From contig ML769514.1 of NCBI GenBank assembly GCA_009733575.1, positions 62,001 to 126,000 of the forward strand: a stretch of DNA of 64,000 bases, given 5' to 3'. The notes under the pieces are model-generated. The model saw only the letters and a program-made list of their open reading frames with translations, was not told the DNA's origin and searched no databases. A program made the position numbers and the translations under genes. Positions 21,587-32,292 of this stretch are shown here, piece by piece; within the stretch, counting starts at the first letter, position 1; the number at the start of each line of letters is the position of its first letter. This stretch comes from Gymnopus androsaceus JB14. Lineage: Eukaryota; Basidiomycota; Agaricomycetes; Agaricales; Omphalotaceae.

Positions 21587-24500
21587 TTATACTAGTTCGA
21601 AACGTAGGTGCGAGCCTCCTCGAGCAGAAGAGCTTGTCCCAGAAGCTCCTGCAATAAGAAATTGAGCTTCATCTTCAGCCTTCTTTGCAACTTTCCGCAC
21701 AGCTATCTCTTTCTGAACGCTCTTCATTATGATCTCTTGAGCGTTTAGGGTCGGTGAAGGAATTCGAAACTGTTGAACCAGAACAGCATTCCGCATCTGC
21801 GCGGTGTTTAGCACAAGGTCTTCTGGGCTCTCATGGCGGATTGCGGCCTTCGTTGCACCCTCCTTCCTATGGCGCTCTTGATATACTGGTCGAGAGTCGA
21901 CTGCGAGACACTTGCGGCCCACACAGTGGTGCTGGACATTGACAGCACAAAGTATGTCCTGTACAAAGTGATTAGACGTGAAAACAGATAGCAAAGATGG
22001 ACACATACCTTTATATCCACAATCGCATATTGATCAGTAAACAGAACCTTGGGCATACGATATGCAATAGCTTCGGTGGATGAATCTATCAACTGAACGA
22101 GAATACTTCCAGCCTGTTGGCTGAATGCTGCTATTGATTCGCTCTGGCTGTAAAATCTCTACGACTTGAGCGAAGATATAGCTGCTGGTGAGAATTCTGA
22201 AGAACAAAGAAACCGCCCACAGTACATGAGCGACCATTGACCATTGTTTATTTGGGAGCATTGGCGGAAATTTGCGGTGTGACGAAGCTGTTCAGGGTAT
22301 GCATGTCGCAATGAGGGAAGACTGATCCTGTTTTGGTCTGAGAGAATGGACATGGTGGCGTTTTTCGAAAGAGTAACAATGCCTGTGTCAAGTAACATGA
22401 GAGATATGCTAAAGTCAAAGCAGAAAGTCATACCGGCGGCGCCAGGGGACTTTTTTGGATCCAGTCCAAGATAACTAACCATAGCGCTAGGTGTCGAAAC
22501 CAGAGATTTAGGGCCAGGACCAAAGGATTTCCATTTTGATGGGTCCGTCGAGAAAATCCGGGGAGTTACTTTGCTGGCAGATTTTCCGAGTGAGCATAAC
22601 GAGGAATACAAGGTCATCCCTGTCTGAGTCGTGGAGTCTCCTTGGTGTAGGTAGAATAAGCCATTGCTGAGAAGATGGCGGACACGATTCCCTTGAGCGA
22701 AGGCGAGAGCGATATCGCGAGAGGGTGCCTGTCGGTTGGAATGAACACTTTTGGCACGTATGACTGCATTGAATGATTCAAATGCTTCAGTGGCAAAAAG
22801 CATTGCTGGCCCAAAACGTCGTATGTGGAATGGAAGGTGAAGGAAGATATGGAATTTGGGCTTATTAAACCAACGTGAAGTCCATCTGGCAGCGCAGAGC
22901 AGAAAATGATCGATTTCATGCTCCAATGTCGGCTACGCTCAAAAAGTAAATTTCTTTTTGACGACAAAATGAGTAGGTTGTACTCACAATGAAGGTATTG
23001 ATGTTCTCAATCTCAGGCTGCCAAATCAAGGGCACAAGACGAGAGAGAGCTAACCATGTCTCTCGACATTCATCACTGATTTTGAGATCATGAATAATGA
23101 ACGGAGCGATCTGTGCAATGATTCGAAAGTCACGGCCGGTCAACGAACCAGCATACTGTACCAGTGTATGCCCTGCAAGTGCAGATGTTTCAAGACCAGT
23201 AACATCGAAACTGGAAATCCGTGTTTCGAGGAGGTCTTTGAAGTCCTTGTTCTTCTTCAGCTGGTTATGAACGAGATCGCGCCACATATACTTGAGGAAA
23301 CCGAGAAGAATGACATGGAGAATTTCGACAGGTGTATCATGATGAGGATCAAGGCCTAGTTTGATACTATTAGAGATGGAGAAAAACGATAGATGATGCG
23401 TACCTTTGATTCGCCACACCGGACTGGTTGTTTCCTCCGGAAGTTTCTTCACTTCTGCATCTAGTGCTGCCTGCTTCGTTTCCGTCTTTCGCTTCTTTGT
23501 ATAAGAACCAAAAAGACGTTCCAGAAAATGCTCCTGAAACGTATCTTTCACTCCACTTGCGGTACGGCTAGCTTTGATTTTTGTTTTCGTGCCAAGCCGT
23601 TTGGCATCATCAAAATAGGAGCGAAGTTGTTGAGTTGATTCTTCTTTGTTGCGAAGCTTGCCAACCTGTGAATGCTGCTTAGTGTCGCCCATACAAGATT
23701 GTTCGGCTTTCACCTTGACAAAAGAAGAGACACGATCCTTCATCTGCGAAAAAGATTCTGCGAACTTCTTTTTCCGACCTTTCTTTGCTGGTTGAGTGGT
23801 AGGATTGGCATTAGTGGTGTCATCGCCGCTAGTAGCAGAATGAGCAGATGAGGGTGAAGCTGGTCTCGATTCGTCATCACTTGCACTTTCAGCATCACTA
23901 TTACTTTCATCCGGCGTAGCATCTCGGTCTTTGGCATCAGCACCTTTGACCCAGCACACTCTACAAAAATACTTTCCTCGCAGCCCAATATGCCCTGCAA
24001 ACTCACTCTGCATGGGATTATCTCCAAGCAAGGCTAACACCCATGGAAGTAGGAGAACAGGTTCATTCAGAGAGCAATCCCAAGCCCATATTCCATTTTC
24101 TTGAGCAAGCCTGCATGAAAATGAGTAACCGAAATGCAAACAGTGAGTAAAGTCAACGTACTCAAGCTGATCAATGATCCCATCGAGCATTTCCAGAGGC
24201 GGAGCAGTGTTAGATGTGCAGAGAAAGTGAACATTGTATTCTCTCTGTGAATCCTCGCGTGCAAGGCCAGCGGCAGTGAAGAGAAAGGAATTATGTTTGT
24301 TCCATTTTTTAGAGACGTTGCCAGATGTGTCGTCGCAGTACATCCAAATTGGAAATGAGAAAACACGTCGGCCGCCGGCGAGTTTACGCCATCGATTCCC
24401 TTCGTTTGAGTTGGTAAAAGTCCAGAGCTTTGTCGTGTTTGTTATTGGGTCAAAAACATCTGAAGTCGGTATGAGGATACTATTAACTCAAGATCTTGAA

Positions 24501-26020
24501 ACAACTCACCTCGAAGCTTCGATGGATGCGGGAGTCCATAGAGTGGTCCTGCATCGACCTGCAATTCCAATAAGTTCTTGAGAAATTGCTCAGCGGGCAC
24601 CTCAAAATCAGTAGTTTCGACAACTCTCCACCCGGAATCGACATGATCATCACTGACAACTGGGTACATACGCCAACACTGGGCATAGAGGCCCTTGCCA
24701 CGAGTGAACCACCGCACTGGAATGCAACAAATCCCATCTGAGAGCATGGCTGGTTCGTAGATATAATAGTCTTGGTCGCGAATTCGAGCCATTGGTGTGA
24801 GAAGATCATCAGGTGCTTCATGAAGCCATCGCTCAGCTTGTCGTGCTTCGCTTAGGTGTTCACCACTATCTTCCGGGTAGAAGTGAAGCTTTGGACGAAC
24901 TTCAGGATTTGCCATTTCCTGTGAATCCAGTTAGGCACCTTTCCATGATGACGCCTATATACATACCTGTGCAATGATTTGTGCCAAGCTGTTCACGTAG
25001 TAACGGTGCCCAAGAGCCCCATCGTAGCAGAGTGTATCAATCCCGCACATTTTCTGCAGAGCTTCATTGAGCGATTTCATGGTCTTTACAGATGGTACAT
25101 CCGAGACACCATTGACGCGTAACAGCCAAAGAAAAAGATCAAGCTGTTTTTGAGAGAAAACAGATCGAGGGAGGTGCATCAGGACATCCAGTGTACAAGT
25201 CTGAGAGGATATGTTAATATAATTGTAATAGAGAGTAGGGATGTACAAACGATTCGGTCCTTCCAAGGATACCACTGTCGGCTAGTAGCCTCCTTATCTG
25301 TCGTCCGAGCACGTTTATTGGCATGAGGAGCTTCAGTATACGACTCTACAATGTAGTCAGTATGTTGGGAACTAGATTTAAACTGGAAAACACACCGTGA
25401 ATGCCCTGGCCTTCTTCTTCAGATCCTGATTCAGAATCCGACTTTTGCACATCTTCCTCAGCCTGATCACCTTCATCGTCCGAGTTCACTGCATCCAGCT
25501 CTGCGAGACGTTCCAAAAGTGCTCGCGCTATCAATGCAGCACCTTCCTCTCTTGGGCTCTGCTTCAATGTTGCTTTAGGTCTGGATGAATCTGCAAGGTT
25601 GAAGAAATCGGGGAAAGGGAAATCTTCTGCAAGGTCTGGACCTGGTACGAAATCATCAGGAGGGACTAGTGGATCACCAGCGAGGGAATGCAAGAGATTC
25701 TTCAACCCTACTTCCGCAAGGACCAATTGATCACTGTCATCTTTGGCTGTTAAGTTGGGATGGGACGAGAATGGTTCTGGGGTGTTAGATGAGGCGGAAC
25801 GATGTTGCTGGAGGAGAGCTATATGGGTGTCTGTTCTTTCGTGTTTGCCACAATTCTTCAGAAGTCGAGGTGTGATATCGTTGCAGATAATGCATTTTGC
25901 TTTTAATGTACCGTTTTCCGAAACAGTTTGCCAAACTGGATGCAAGAAAGTAAAGGGATATATTGTCAGATGAGAGAAGGAGGTACATCGTGGGATAACT
26001 TTACCTTGTGGGTCAAGCAT
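21587..26020 (-). CDS. Plavaka-type DNA transposase
   Basis: A multi-exon gene of roughly 1,000-1,100 residues belongs to the Plavaka family, a CACTA-related class abundant in mushrooms. Exon 1 is only 16 nt (MLDPQ, 26020-26005). Next is a zinc-finger-like CIICNDI...HERTDTH (25790-25900) and an acidic stretch. The transposase body includes WYPWKDRI, MHLPRSVFSQKQLDLFLWLL, WMYCDDTSGNVSKKWNKHNS, HFLCTSN, GHIGLRGKYFCRVCWVKG and the hallmark GLDPHHDTPVEILHVILLGF near 23290-23360. It ends with HCVGRKC, LNTAQMRNA and HLRFELV. Splice sites join these blocks in frame and no internal stop was found, so it may be functional. A Lys-rich insert (PAKKGRKKKF) sits between the CWVKG motif and the hallmark. 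Exact exon borders and element ends remain to be fixed. Confidence 0.85.
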
Positions 26021-26283
26021 GTGGCTTGAACTGATTTCGGAATAATCACGAAGAATAATTATTATAATCCGAATTCAACTTGGGGATGGATTCAGAACTC
26101 GTAGATTTTAACAGTAGAAAAATGGATTGAAATTTGTTGTCATTCTGGATCTCAAATGAAACAAGACATTTCTGACTCCAATTAGTTGCGGCCGTGGATT
26201 CACGGATAAAATCCACGATCTCCCCGAATCCATCTCCGATCAATCAAACATCGGTCTAACGAAGGGCTGCCTGTGTACCCTGA

Positions 26284-27218
26284 CTTGAAGAAGAATGACC
26301 ATCTTGTCTTTATAGTTGAATATCTACCAACTGTGCGCTATTTGATTTAATGTCTGATTATATTTGACTAACATTTCCATCAATGCAGCTGTTGAGATTA
26401 GTGCTTTTCGGTCAAGAGTCATTGACTGCGACAAAGTTCAAGTTTTCCGGGAGGTTGGTGGGAAGACAATGGGGTGTGAAATCCGTCAATCCCTTGATGA
26501 TTGCTTTTGCTGCCATTGCAGTAAGTTTATTCAATACGATGAAATACTTGATTAACATTGATATTATATAGGCTAAATATATCATTTCCGATGATGTTAA
26601 CTTTGTCGAGATAGGACAGGTCTCGAACATACCATATCATCAAGAGTTCTACAAGATTCAAAGATTTTTAAAGAGTGTCGAGAACTCGGATTATTATAAA
26701 CAGCTGATTTTGTTTTGGAATCATCGCGTTTTCAAGGGCCTGCATGTATCAGTTGCCAAGGACAGCGACGCTGGTGATGAAGATTCCGACGTTGACGATA
26801 TGACTGCTGCAATGATGGCAGTCACGCTTTCAAAAGGTATGTGACCATTGCTTCACTGGTTGAAGTTGACACTGATAATCTTCGACTAACAGAACCTGCT
26901 GCATCCGGCTCAACTGATCAGGCTGCTGCTGGCATCGCCAGTTCTACTCAGGCTGTTGCTGTTGCCACCGGTTCTACTCAGGCTCTCTCCAGTCCAGTCA
27001 CAGCTGCTGCTGCCAACTTGTCAGAAATAGAGCAGGAGGATGCGCCGGCTCTTCATGCAGGTGTGGCAGCACGCACCAGTGATTCTGAAGCACCACCACA
27101 ATGTGGTGGCCACGGTTGCAAAGCTCCGTCAGGCCGAGGGAGAAAGAAGGCAACACAAAGTGAAGTTACTCCAGCAGAACCAAGGCCGCCTAGGCACGCA
27201 ACTCGGAAGGATAAGTGA
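26284..27218 (+). CDS. DUF6698-like protein, C-terminal part
   Basis: Exons at about 26284-26332, 26390-26521, 26573-26837 and 26893-27218 give YPDLKKNDHLVFIVEYLP, then LRLVLFGQESLTATKFKF, VGRQWGVKSVNPLMIAFAA, and IPYHQEFYKIQRFLKSVENS. A tail rich in Ala/Ser/Thr (TQAVAVATGSTQALSS) with a basic end (GRGRKKATQ) follows. The middle resembles the DUF6698 family, common in agaric genomes and of unknown function. Its N-terminal part is not found: upstream DNA is not openly coding, so it is truncated or the first exons are decayed. It lies divergently beside the Plavaka transposase. Confidence 0.5.
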
Positions 27219-27424
27219 TATGGACTTACTACTACTAGTCATTGTGCTTGCTTACATTAATATGCTCTCCTAACGAATCAAACTCAGCTCTTACTGTACA
27301 TAACTACTCCTATTATCCAGAATGGAGATATATACCGATATGAAGTGAAGCAAGCCCAAAGTGAGCGAGCTACTGGACAAGCCCAGAATCTATGTCTGTT
27401 ATAGAGCTAGGGTTCCTAGGTATA

Positions 27425-27530
27425 CATGGCGGCATTACTTAGTGGTAAGTATGCTCAATGTGCTAATATAAGCGCTTGCGCTACCGTAAGGTCTACAGTT
27501 CAAACCGGTCAGTAAATCACAATAAAATTT
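27425..27530 (+). repeat. tRNA-like sequence, possible SINE head
   Basis: GGCATTACTTAGTGGTAAG resembles a box A region and CAGTTCAAACCGGTC a box B region, 60-65 bases apart. The phrase CTTAGTGGT followed by TAAGTA is shared with the tRNA-like sequence in the hAT-ended element at 15772-15876. No good acceptor stem, so not a functional tRNA. Confidence 0.35.
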
Positions 27531-27599
27531 ACCAATACGACACTAATTTGCTTACATAATCCAACAGACAACTACTGAAACAACTAATGAAGCGAAAGT

Positions 27600-27790
27600 A
27601 CTCAATAAAACAAGTAAGTAGTAGTAAGTAAGTATAGTAAAGTAACTACAAATAAGCATATACTAAAGTAACTACAAAAAGCGAAGTACAACTAGTAAAG
27701 CAACTACAAAAGCATGAAGTACCACTAAAGTAACTACAAAAAAGTGAAGTTTGACTAGTAAAGCAACTACCAATAAATAGTACAGTAAAG
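27600..27790. repeat. Minisatellite of AGTAACTACAAA units
   Basis: Five or six degenerate copies of (A)AAGYAACTACAAA spaced 25-40 bases alternate with GAAGTNN and ACTAGT. Non-coding. Confidence 0.55.
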
Positions 27791-27989
27791 CAGTAATACA
27801 GTTGACCGTTAGTAGCCCTTATTATGACAGGCAACTATTAGAAGCCCTTATGATGATCCCAGTATTACGAAGTGAGCCTATATTAGGAATGCGACTGATT
27901 CATTACGTGTCATTATAACGGCAGTTTCCATTATGGCCATTATAATGACTAATGATGCCTTGTCTGTAATTAATTAAAGTTCCGACATA
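27791..27989. other. AT-rich spacer before the two-gene Tc1/mariner element
   Basis: Contains GAAGCCCTTATGATGA-like phrases repeated twice (27808-27860), with no gene. It ends at the TA target at 27988-27989. Confidence 0.4.
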
Positions 27990-28174
27990 GTACCTCCAAA
28001 AGCAAGATAACTTGTGGAATAATTGTCAGAAAACTTATTCCTTGCAATATGTTAGTCTTGTAGGTTGTATCTAGTGCCCCCTAGGCCAAAATCGGAGTTT
28101 GGGACTGTGAGCAAGAGTGAGCTCAAGCACGTGTATTTCTGTGCTCCTGCATTCTTTGCTTTCTCATCTCACTC

Positions 28175-29371
28175 ATGACCCAGAGGCAAAAGATTGTCAG
28201 ACGGCCTACGGAGGACCCTTATACACTTGAGAAAAACCTGTACAACCTTGAATGAGGTTGTTTCGAAATCAAATTGCAAGAGGCTGGACAGTACAGCAAA
28301 TTTTGGCTCAACATTGGAAAAAGAGATGGGAATAATGACAGAATCCAGGCTGAACTTAGGGGAAGGAAGCGTATCATATCCTTTGAGGATCTCAGAGTGA
28401 GCAGGGACCACATTCTTTCTATTAGTTTGTCTAATTGTTCTCATGCAAGTTTATTCATGGACTTTTGCTACACACTCCAGACATGTATCTTGATGAGATC
28501 CAGCAGCACCTAGATGAGCAACGAGGAGTGCTAGCTAGCATTAGTACAATCTGCAGGGTTTTAAAATGCAGTGGGTATACCCTAAAGAAGGTATTTGACT
28601 GCTCTTTGCACTTGGCGTATCTAATGCTTTTCAGATTACAAAAGTTGCAATTGAACGCGATGAGCTGAAACGAGCACAATTCCAACTAACCTATGCCCGT
28701 CTATATTCAGCAGACCAATTGGTTTTTGTTGATGAGAGCTCTTTTGACCGGTGCACACCATATCGCCATCGTGGATGGTCTGTCAGTGGGAGATGAGTTT
28801 ATAAGAGCACTTTCTTTGTATGTGGCTGCTGGTGTGTTCTTATGATAATTGGATTACCTTGAACTGTAACTGACCTTGTGTCAGTTATTCACTTCTACCA
28901 GGTCTGTCTCGCATGGGTACCTTGTACACCAAGGTGGTAGAAGGATCATTCACTGCTTCCAAATTCTATGATTTCATTGAAACACTGCTTCTATGGATGC
29001 AAAAATTCCCAGCCTCAAACTCTGTTGTGGTGATGGATAATGCACGCATCCACAAAGATCCGCGCGTTTTAGACCTGATAACCTCTCGGTATGTTGCACT
29101 TATTGTTGTGTCCTCTGGTATTTATTTGTATTCAACTAGGGGAATGCGATATCTCTTTCTCCCACCCTACTCACCAGATTACAATCCCATTGAGCTTGGC
29201 TTCTCTGCAATCAAGGCATATGTTCAACGGGAAAGAGTCTTAGTAAGGGAAGACCTGGATATAAATGCAGATGATACCTATGTATACTCATATTTAGTTG
29301 AAGCATCATATTCAATAACTAGCAATGATACAAGAAAATTCTTTAACCATTGTGGATACAACCTATTGTAG
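28175..29371 (+). pseudogene. Tc1/mariner DD34E transposase with introns
   Basis: The start is MTQRQKIVRRPTEDPYTLEK; a TGA follows soon after. The middle shows GRKRIISFEDL, DMYLDEIQQHLDEQRGVL, SISTICRVLKCSGYTLKK and, after an intron, RAQFQLTYARLYSADQLVF. The catalytic triad: Asp in VFVDESSFDR, Asp in VVVMDNARIHKDPR, and Glu in PPYSPDYNPIELGF. Removing a 51-nt intron that interrupts ITSR/GMRYLFLP gives 34 residues between the second Asp and Glu. An in-frame TGA after WSVSGR could be a former CGA. All three catalytic residues survive, so a close relative could be active. It is convergent with the second gene of the element. Confidence 0.85.
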
Positions 29372-29442
29372 GTAGATATTTTGATATAAAGTGTAGTTCA
29401 AATGAAGAAAAAAGAGATGAACATATCCAGTTGAGCAAATAA

Positions 29443-31930
29443 CTAATTATCAGTACGTTGATGTTTCGAGAGCTTTACACCCAGATCCTCCCTTGCATAC
29501 TTAAAAAGACGCTCCTGGAATCCATACTCCATACCCATAAAATCCACAAGCTGGTCATAGGTAAGGTGAACAAGGTCATCAAGATCAAATATACCCTTTG
29601 CATTGAGACTCGCCACATATTGGGCATAATTGGCATTTCACTTGCCTCGTTCCACATGAGCATCAACTTGTGGAAGCCATTCATCCAAATCCACATTTTT
29701 TGAGACAGGAGCTTTCAAAGGGGATGAGTCAGGAGCTGCGGGAGAGCTTTCAAGTTCTCGACTGCGTTTTGCTAATGAGGAAGAAGAGTGACATGCAGGG
29801 GAACGGTCACGGCCATGAAGCATTCCTGCCACCAATGGTGTCATTGCACCCATCATCAGGACCATCTGTTGAATCGCATCCAAAGCAGGTACTACAGGAT
29901 TTGCAGGAGTTGCAGGTGGAAGAGCCATAGTACGACGAGCCTCTGCCTTTTGACACAATGACTTCTCACCAAGCTTAGTGAGTATTTCATCAGGAGTTTT
30001 ATCAATTGTTGCGGAGTGGCAAGACTATAGTATGAAGGTAAGCATATGACTGAAAGATGAAAAAATATATTTATACCGCAAGAGTTACCCATAAATTCAT
30101 GTCAGCATCATCATAATGGTAATGATCACCATTTGCAAGGACATAACATGGAGCCTGGCATGCATTGCAGTGATGTTTCTTCTGAATTGCAACAAGCAAA
30201 GCTGCATCAGAGGTCAACGACATGGACAGTTCCACTTCAGTAGCACTATTAGCGGTCTTCTTTTTCTAAAATAAATGGTAAGAATATGATAATACAGTTT
30301 GGAAGTGAATTGTACCTTGGTTCCAGTGCTTTCCTTGGAGTCAGTCATGCTTTTATCATGAATACGAATACTCCAGGCCTTATTTTTGTTTCGTGAATTG
30401 GCTCTGAAGGCTTCAGCATCCTTGATAGTTGATAAGCATGATCCAGTCACTTTCACCCTCCAACATGATATCTGCATTCGCTTTTTTAGCCTTGTATGAG
30501 GCAGTATAAGAAATGCATGACAAAATTGAGAGCCGTGTTTCCATTCGTGCTGCAAGAGCAATAAGGAAAGTAGGAAATGGGGTATGCAATGTGATTCCAG
30601 TCAGATTGCATTGAGAAGTTTGGTAAGGAACTTTGAATGGCATGTCAAACTGCTCAACAGAGCCAATAAGCTGTTTCCAAGCACTCTTGTCATCACCATC
30701 TGTTGAATGAAATGAATAAAATGAATAAGGGAAGGAATGACAGGAAGTATCTTCATACACCAGGCTCTGATTCATCGTCTTCGGAAGCACTGACATCCAT
30801 GGGAGCTTCATCTGACTTGGTGCCTGCAGTAACAGTAGCCTTCTTCTTTTCATTATGCTTCTCTGCCAGTTTGGTAATGGGCAAATCATCCTCTGCACCA
30901 GAGTCTTTGCCAGCATCTGACCCATTCTCTAGTGCCCATCACTTCTGTGCTAGGGTTTGGAGATACAATTCATTAAACTGCAAATAAATCATAAATTGCA
31001 TTGCATTGTACTGCAAAATGTATCACTAGAGCTTGTACTGATACACAATTTAAATCAATACAGATTTACAGTTTATTCACAATGCAAAAATTCCTTAAAC
31101 TGCTTAGAATCAGTTTAAATCAGTACATATTTACACACATTGGAACCTGTACAAACCCTTCATTATATCTATATAAGAAGCTGAAAGAGTACTTTTTTTA
31201 CTTAAATCTTGATCAAGATGCATTTTTAATAGTATGTAGGCATTATTAGTACTTCCTATAACATGATTACTGTAAGACATTACTTATCTAGCATTGAAAT
31301 AGTGTATAAATGATCAGTTCATATCAGTTTATACCAATATAAACCAATTTGAATCTGAACTGATTTAAATTACATAAATTGTACTGTACTGCACTGGTTG
31401 TATCAGTACAATCAGTACAGATACACAGTTTAACCTATTTTCAAGAAATCTTGTACTGATGCAATTCATGATTTATTGGATTTGGGCCAAATAAATTGAA
31501 TTGAATTGTATCTCAAAACCCTATTCTGTGCAATCATTTCCTCTTCAGACATTTGCATAGATCGTGCAAACACCTTATCCATTGGATCAAGAACAATGCA
31601 CTTAGGCCTGAGAGGTAGAACCCGGATTGTATTTGTGTGAGTGGCTGGAACTTTGTTGGTATCGGAGGTATGAGAATACTGTTGGAAAGCAACTAAAGCA
31701 GTAGCTGCATCAAAATCTTCTGCATCAACATTAGCCATTTGAGATGTCTTCTGTTGTGCATCATATGCAGGAGTGCCCTTATAATTTGGCACAGGTTTGG
31801 GTCGAGAAGAACGTGGATTTTCTGCAGGCTCAGACTCCAAAGAATGATGATCTTCAGCTGCAGAATTCCTTGCTTTTCAATGCCCAGTACTGGTTTTGTT
31901 GCAACGCTTTTTACCCTTTGGGTTGGCCAT
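29443..31930 (-). pseudogene. Second gene of the Tc1/mariner element (Cys/His motif, SAM-like end)
   Basis: It starts MANPKGKKRCNKTSTGH. A region follows with VDAEDFDAATALVAFQQYS, PKCIVLDPMDKVFARSMQMS, then an acidic stretch (AEDDLPITKLAEKHNEKKKA). Next comes KAWSIRIHDKSM, then a motif with three Cys and one His, KHHCNACQAPCYVLANGDHY, and a Pro/Ser-rich region. Last is LDEWLPQVDA then IFDLDDLVHLTYDQLVDFMG and GFQERLFKYARED, which has the pattern of a SAM protein-protein interaction domain. The hAT MITE at 30951-31523 interrupts it, and removing it rejoins the frame at EEEMIAQK. In-frame TGAs occur after TGH, after AQK and after ERGK, all consistent with CGA to TGA. I know no function; it may regulate or assist transposition. 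Confidence 0.65.
30951..31523. mobile_element. hAT-type MITE, copy 2, with 8-bp TSD
   Basis: It begins TAGGGTTTGGAGATACAATT and ends with the inverted form (AATTGTATCTCAAAACCCTA). Exact 8-bp duplications TTCTGTGC flank it at 30943-30950 and 31524-31531. It is the same family as 12435-13348 but lacks the nested minisatellite element. It sits inside the second gene of the Tc1/mariner element and splits its reading frame. Confidence 0.92.
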
Positions 31931-32116
31931 AAGAAGTGAGAAGATGAGTGCAGGTAATTGTGAATCTCCAGGTGGGCGCTTGAGGTCACTTGCTCATAGT
32001 CCCAAACTCCGATTTTGGCCTAGGGGGCACTAGATACAACCTACAAGACTAACATATTGCAAGGAATAAGTTTTCTGACAATTATTCCACAAGTTATCTT
32101 GCTTTTGGAGGTACTA

Positions 32117-32292
32117 GAGCCTCAAAATTTAGGTACAAAAAAAAAGATAGATATTTCTACGTTTTACATGGGGCTCCCTAGATCTCAACAGCCGCTTTCG
32201 AACGCACTCAACCTCGTCCAATTCCGTTAAGAATTGAGTGAGTTATTGTGCTTTTTTGTTTGGAGCGATTTTGCGCCCAAAGTTGATGCCGC
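32117..32292 (-). other. Short remnant outside the YR element, beyond the solo LTR
   Basis: This 176-base piece separates the Tc1/mariner element from the solo LTR. Read on the minus strand it should continue the tyrosine-recombinase element past the LTR insertion, but I see only a few in-frame codons and no clear gene end. Confidence 0.35.

Larger units (their letters stand above)
27990..32114. mobile_element. 4.1-kb two-gene Tc1/mariner element, 126-bp TIRs
   Basis: Positions 27990-28115 and 31989-32114 are inverted repeats of 126 bp with one mismatch (outer end GTACCTCCAAAAGC). Each is directly flanked by TA (27988-27989 and 32115-32116), the Tc1/mariner target. Inside are two convergent genes: a DD34E transposase on the plus strand (28175-29371) and a second gene on the minus strand (29443-31930). 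A 573-bp hAT MITE is inserted in the second gene; without it the element would be about 3.54 kb. The near-identical repeats suggest a fairly recent insertion, while both genes carry stops. Confidence 0.9.

Noticed and set aside
22159..22260. Separate small gene at the end of a Plavaka exon
   Set aside because: It is in frame with, and best read as, part of the multi-exon transposase.
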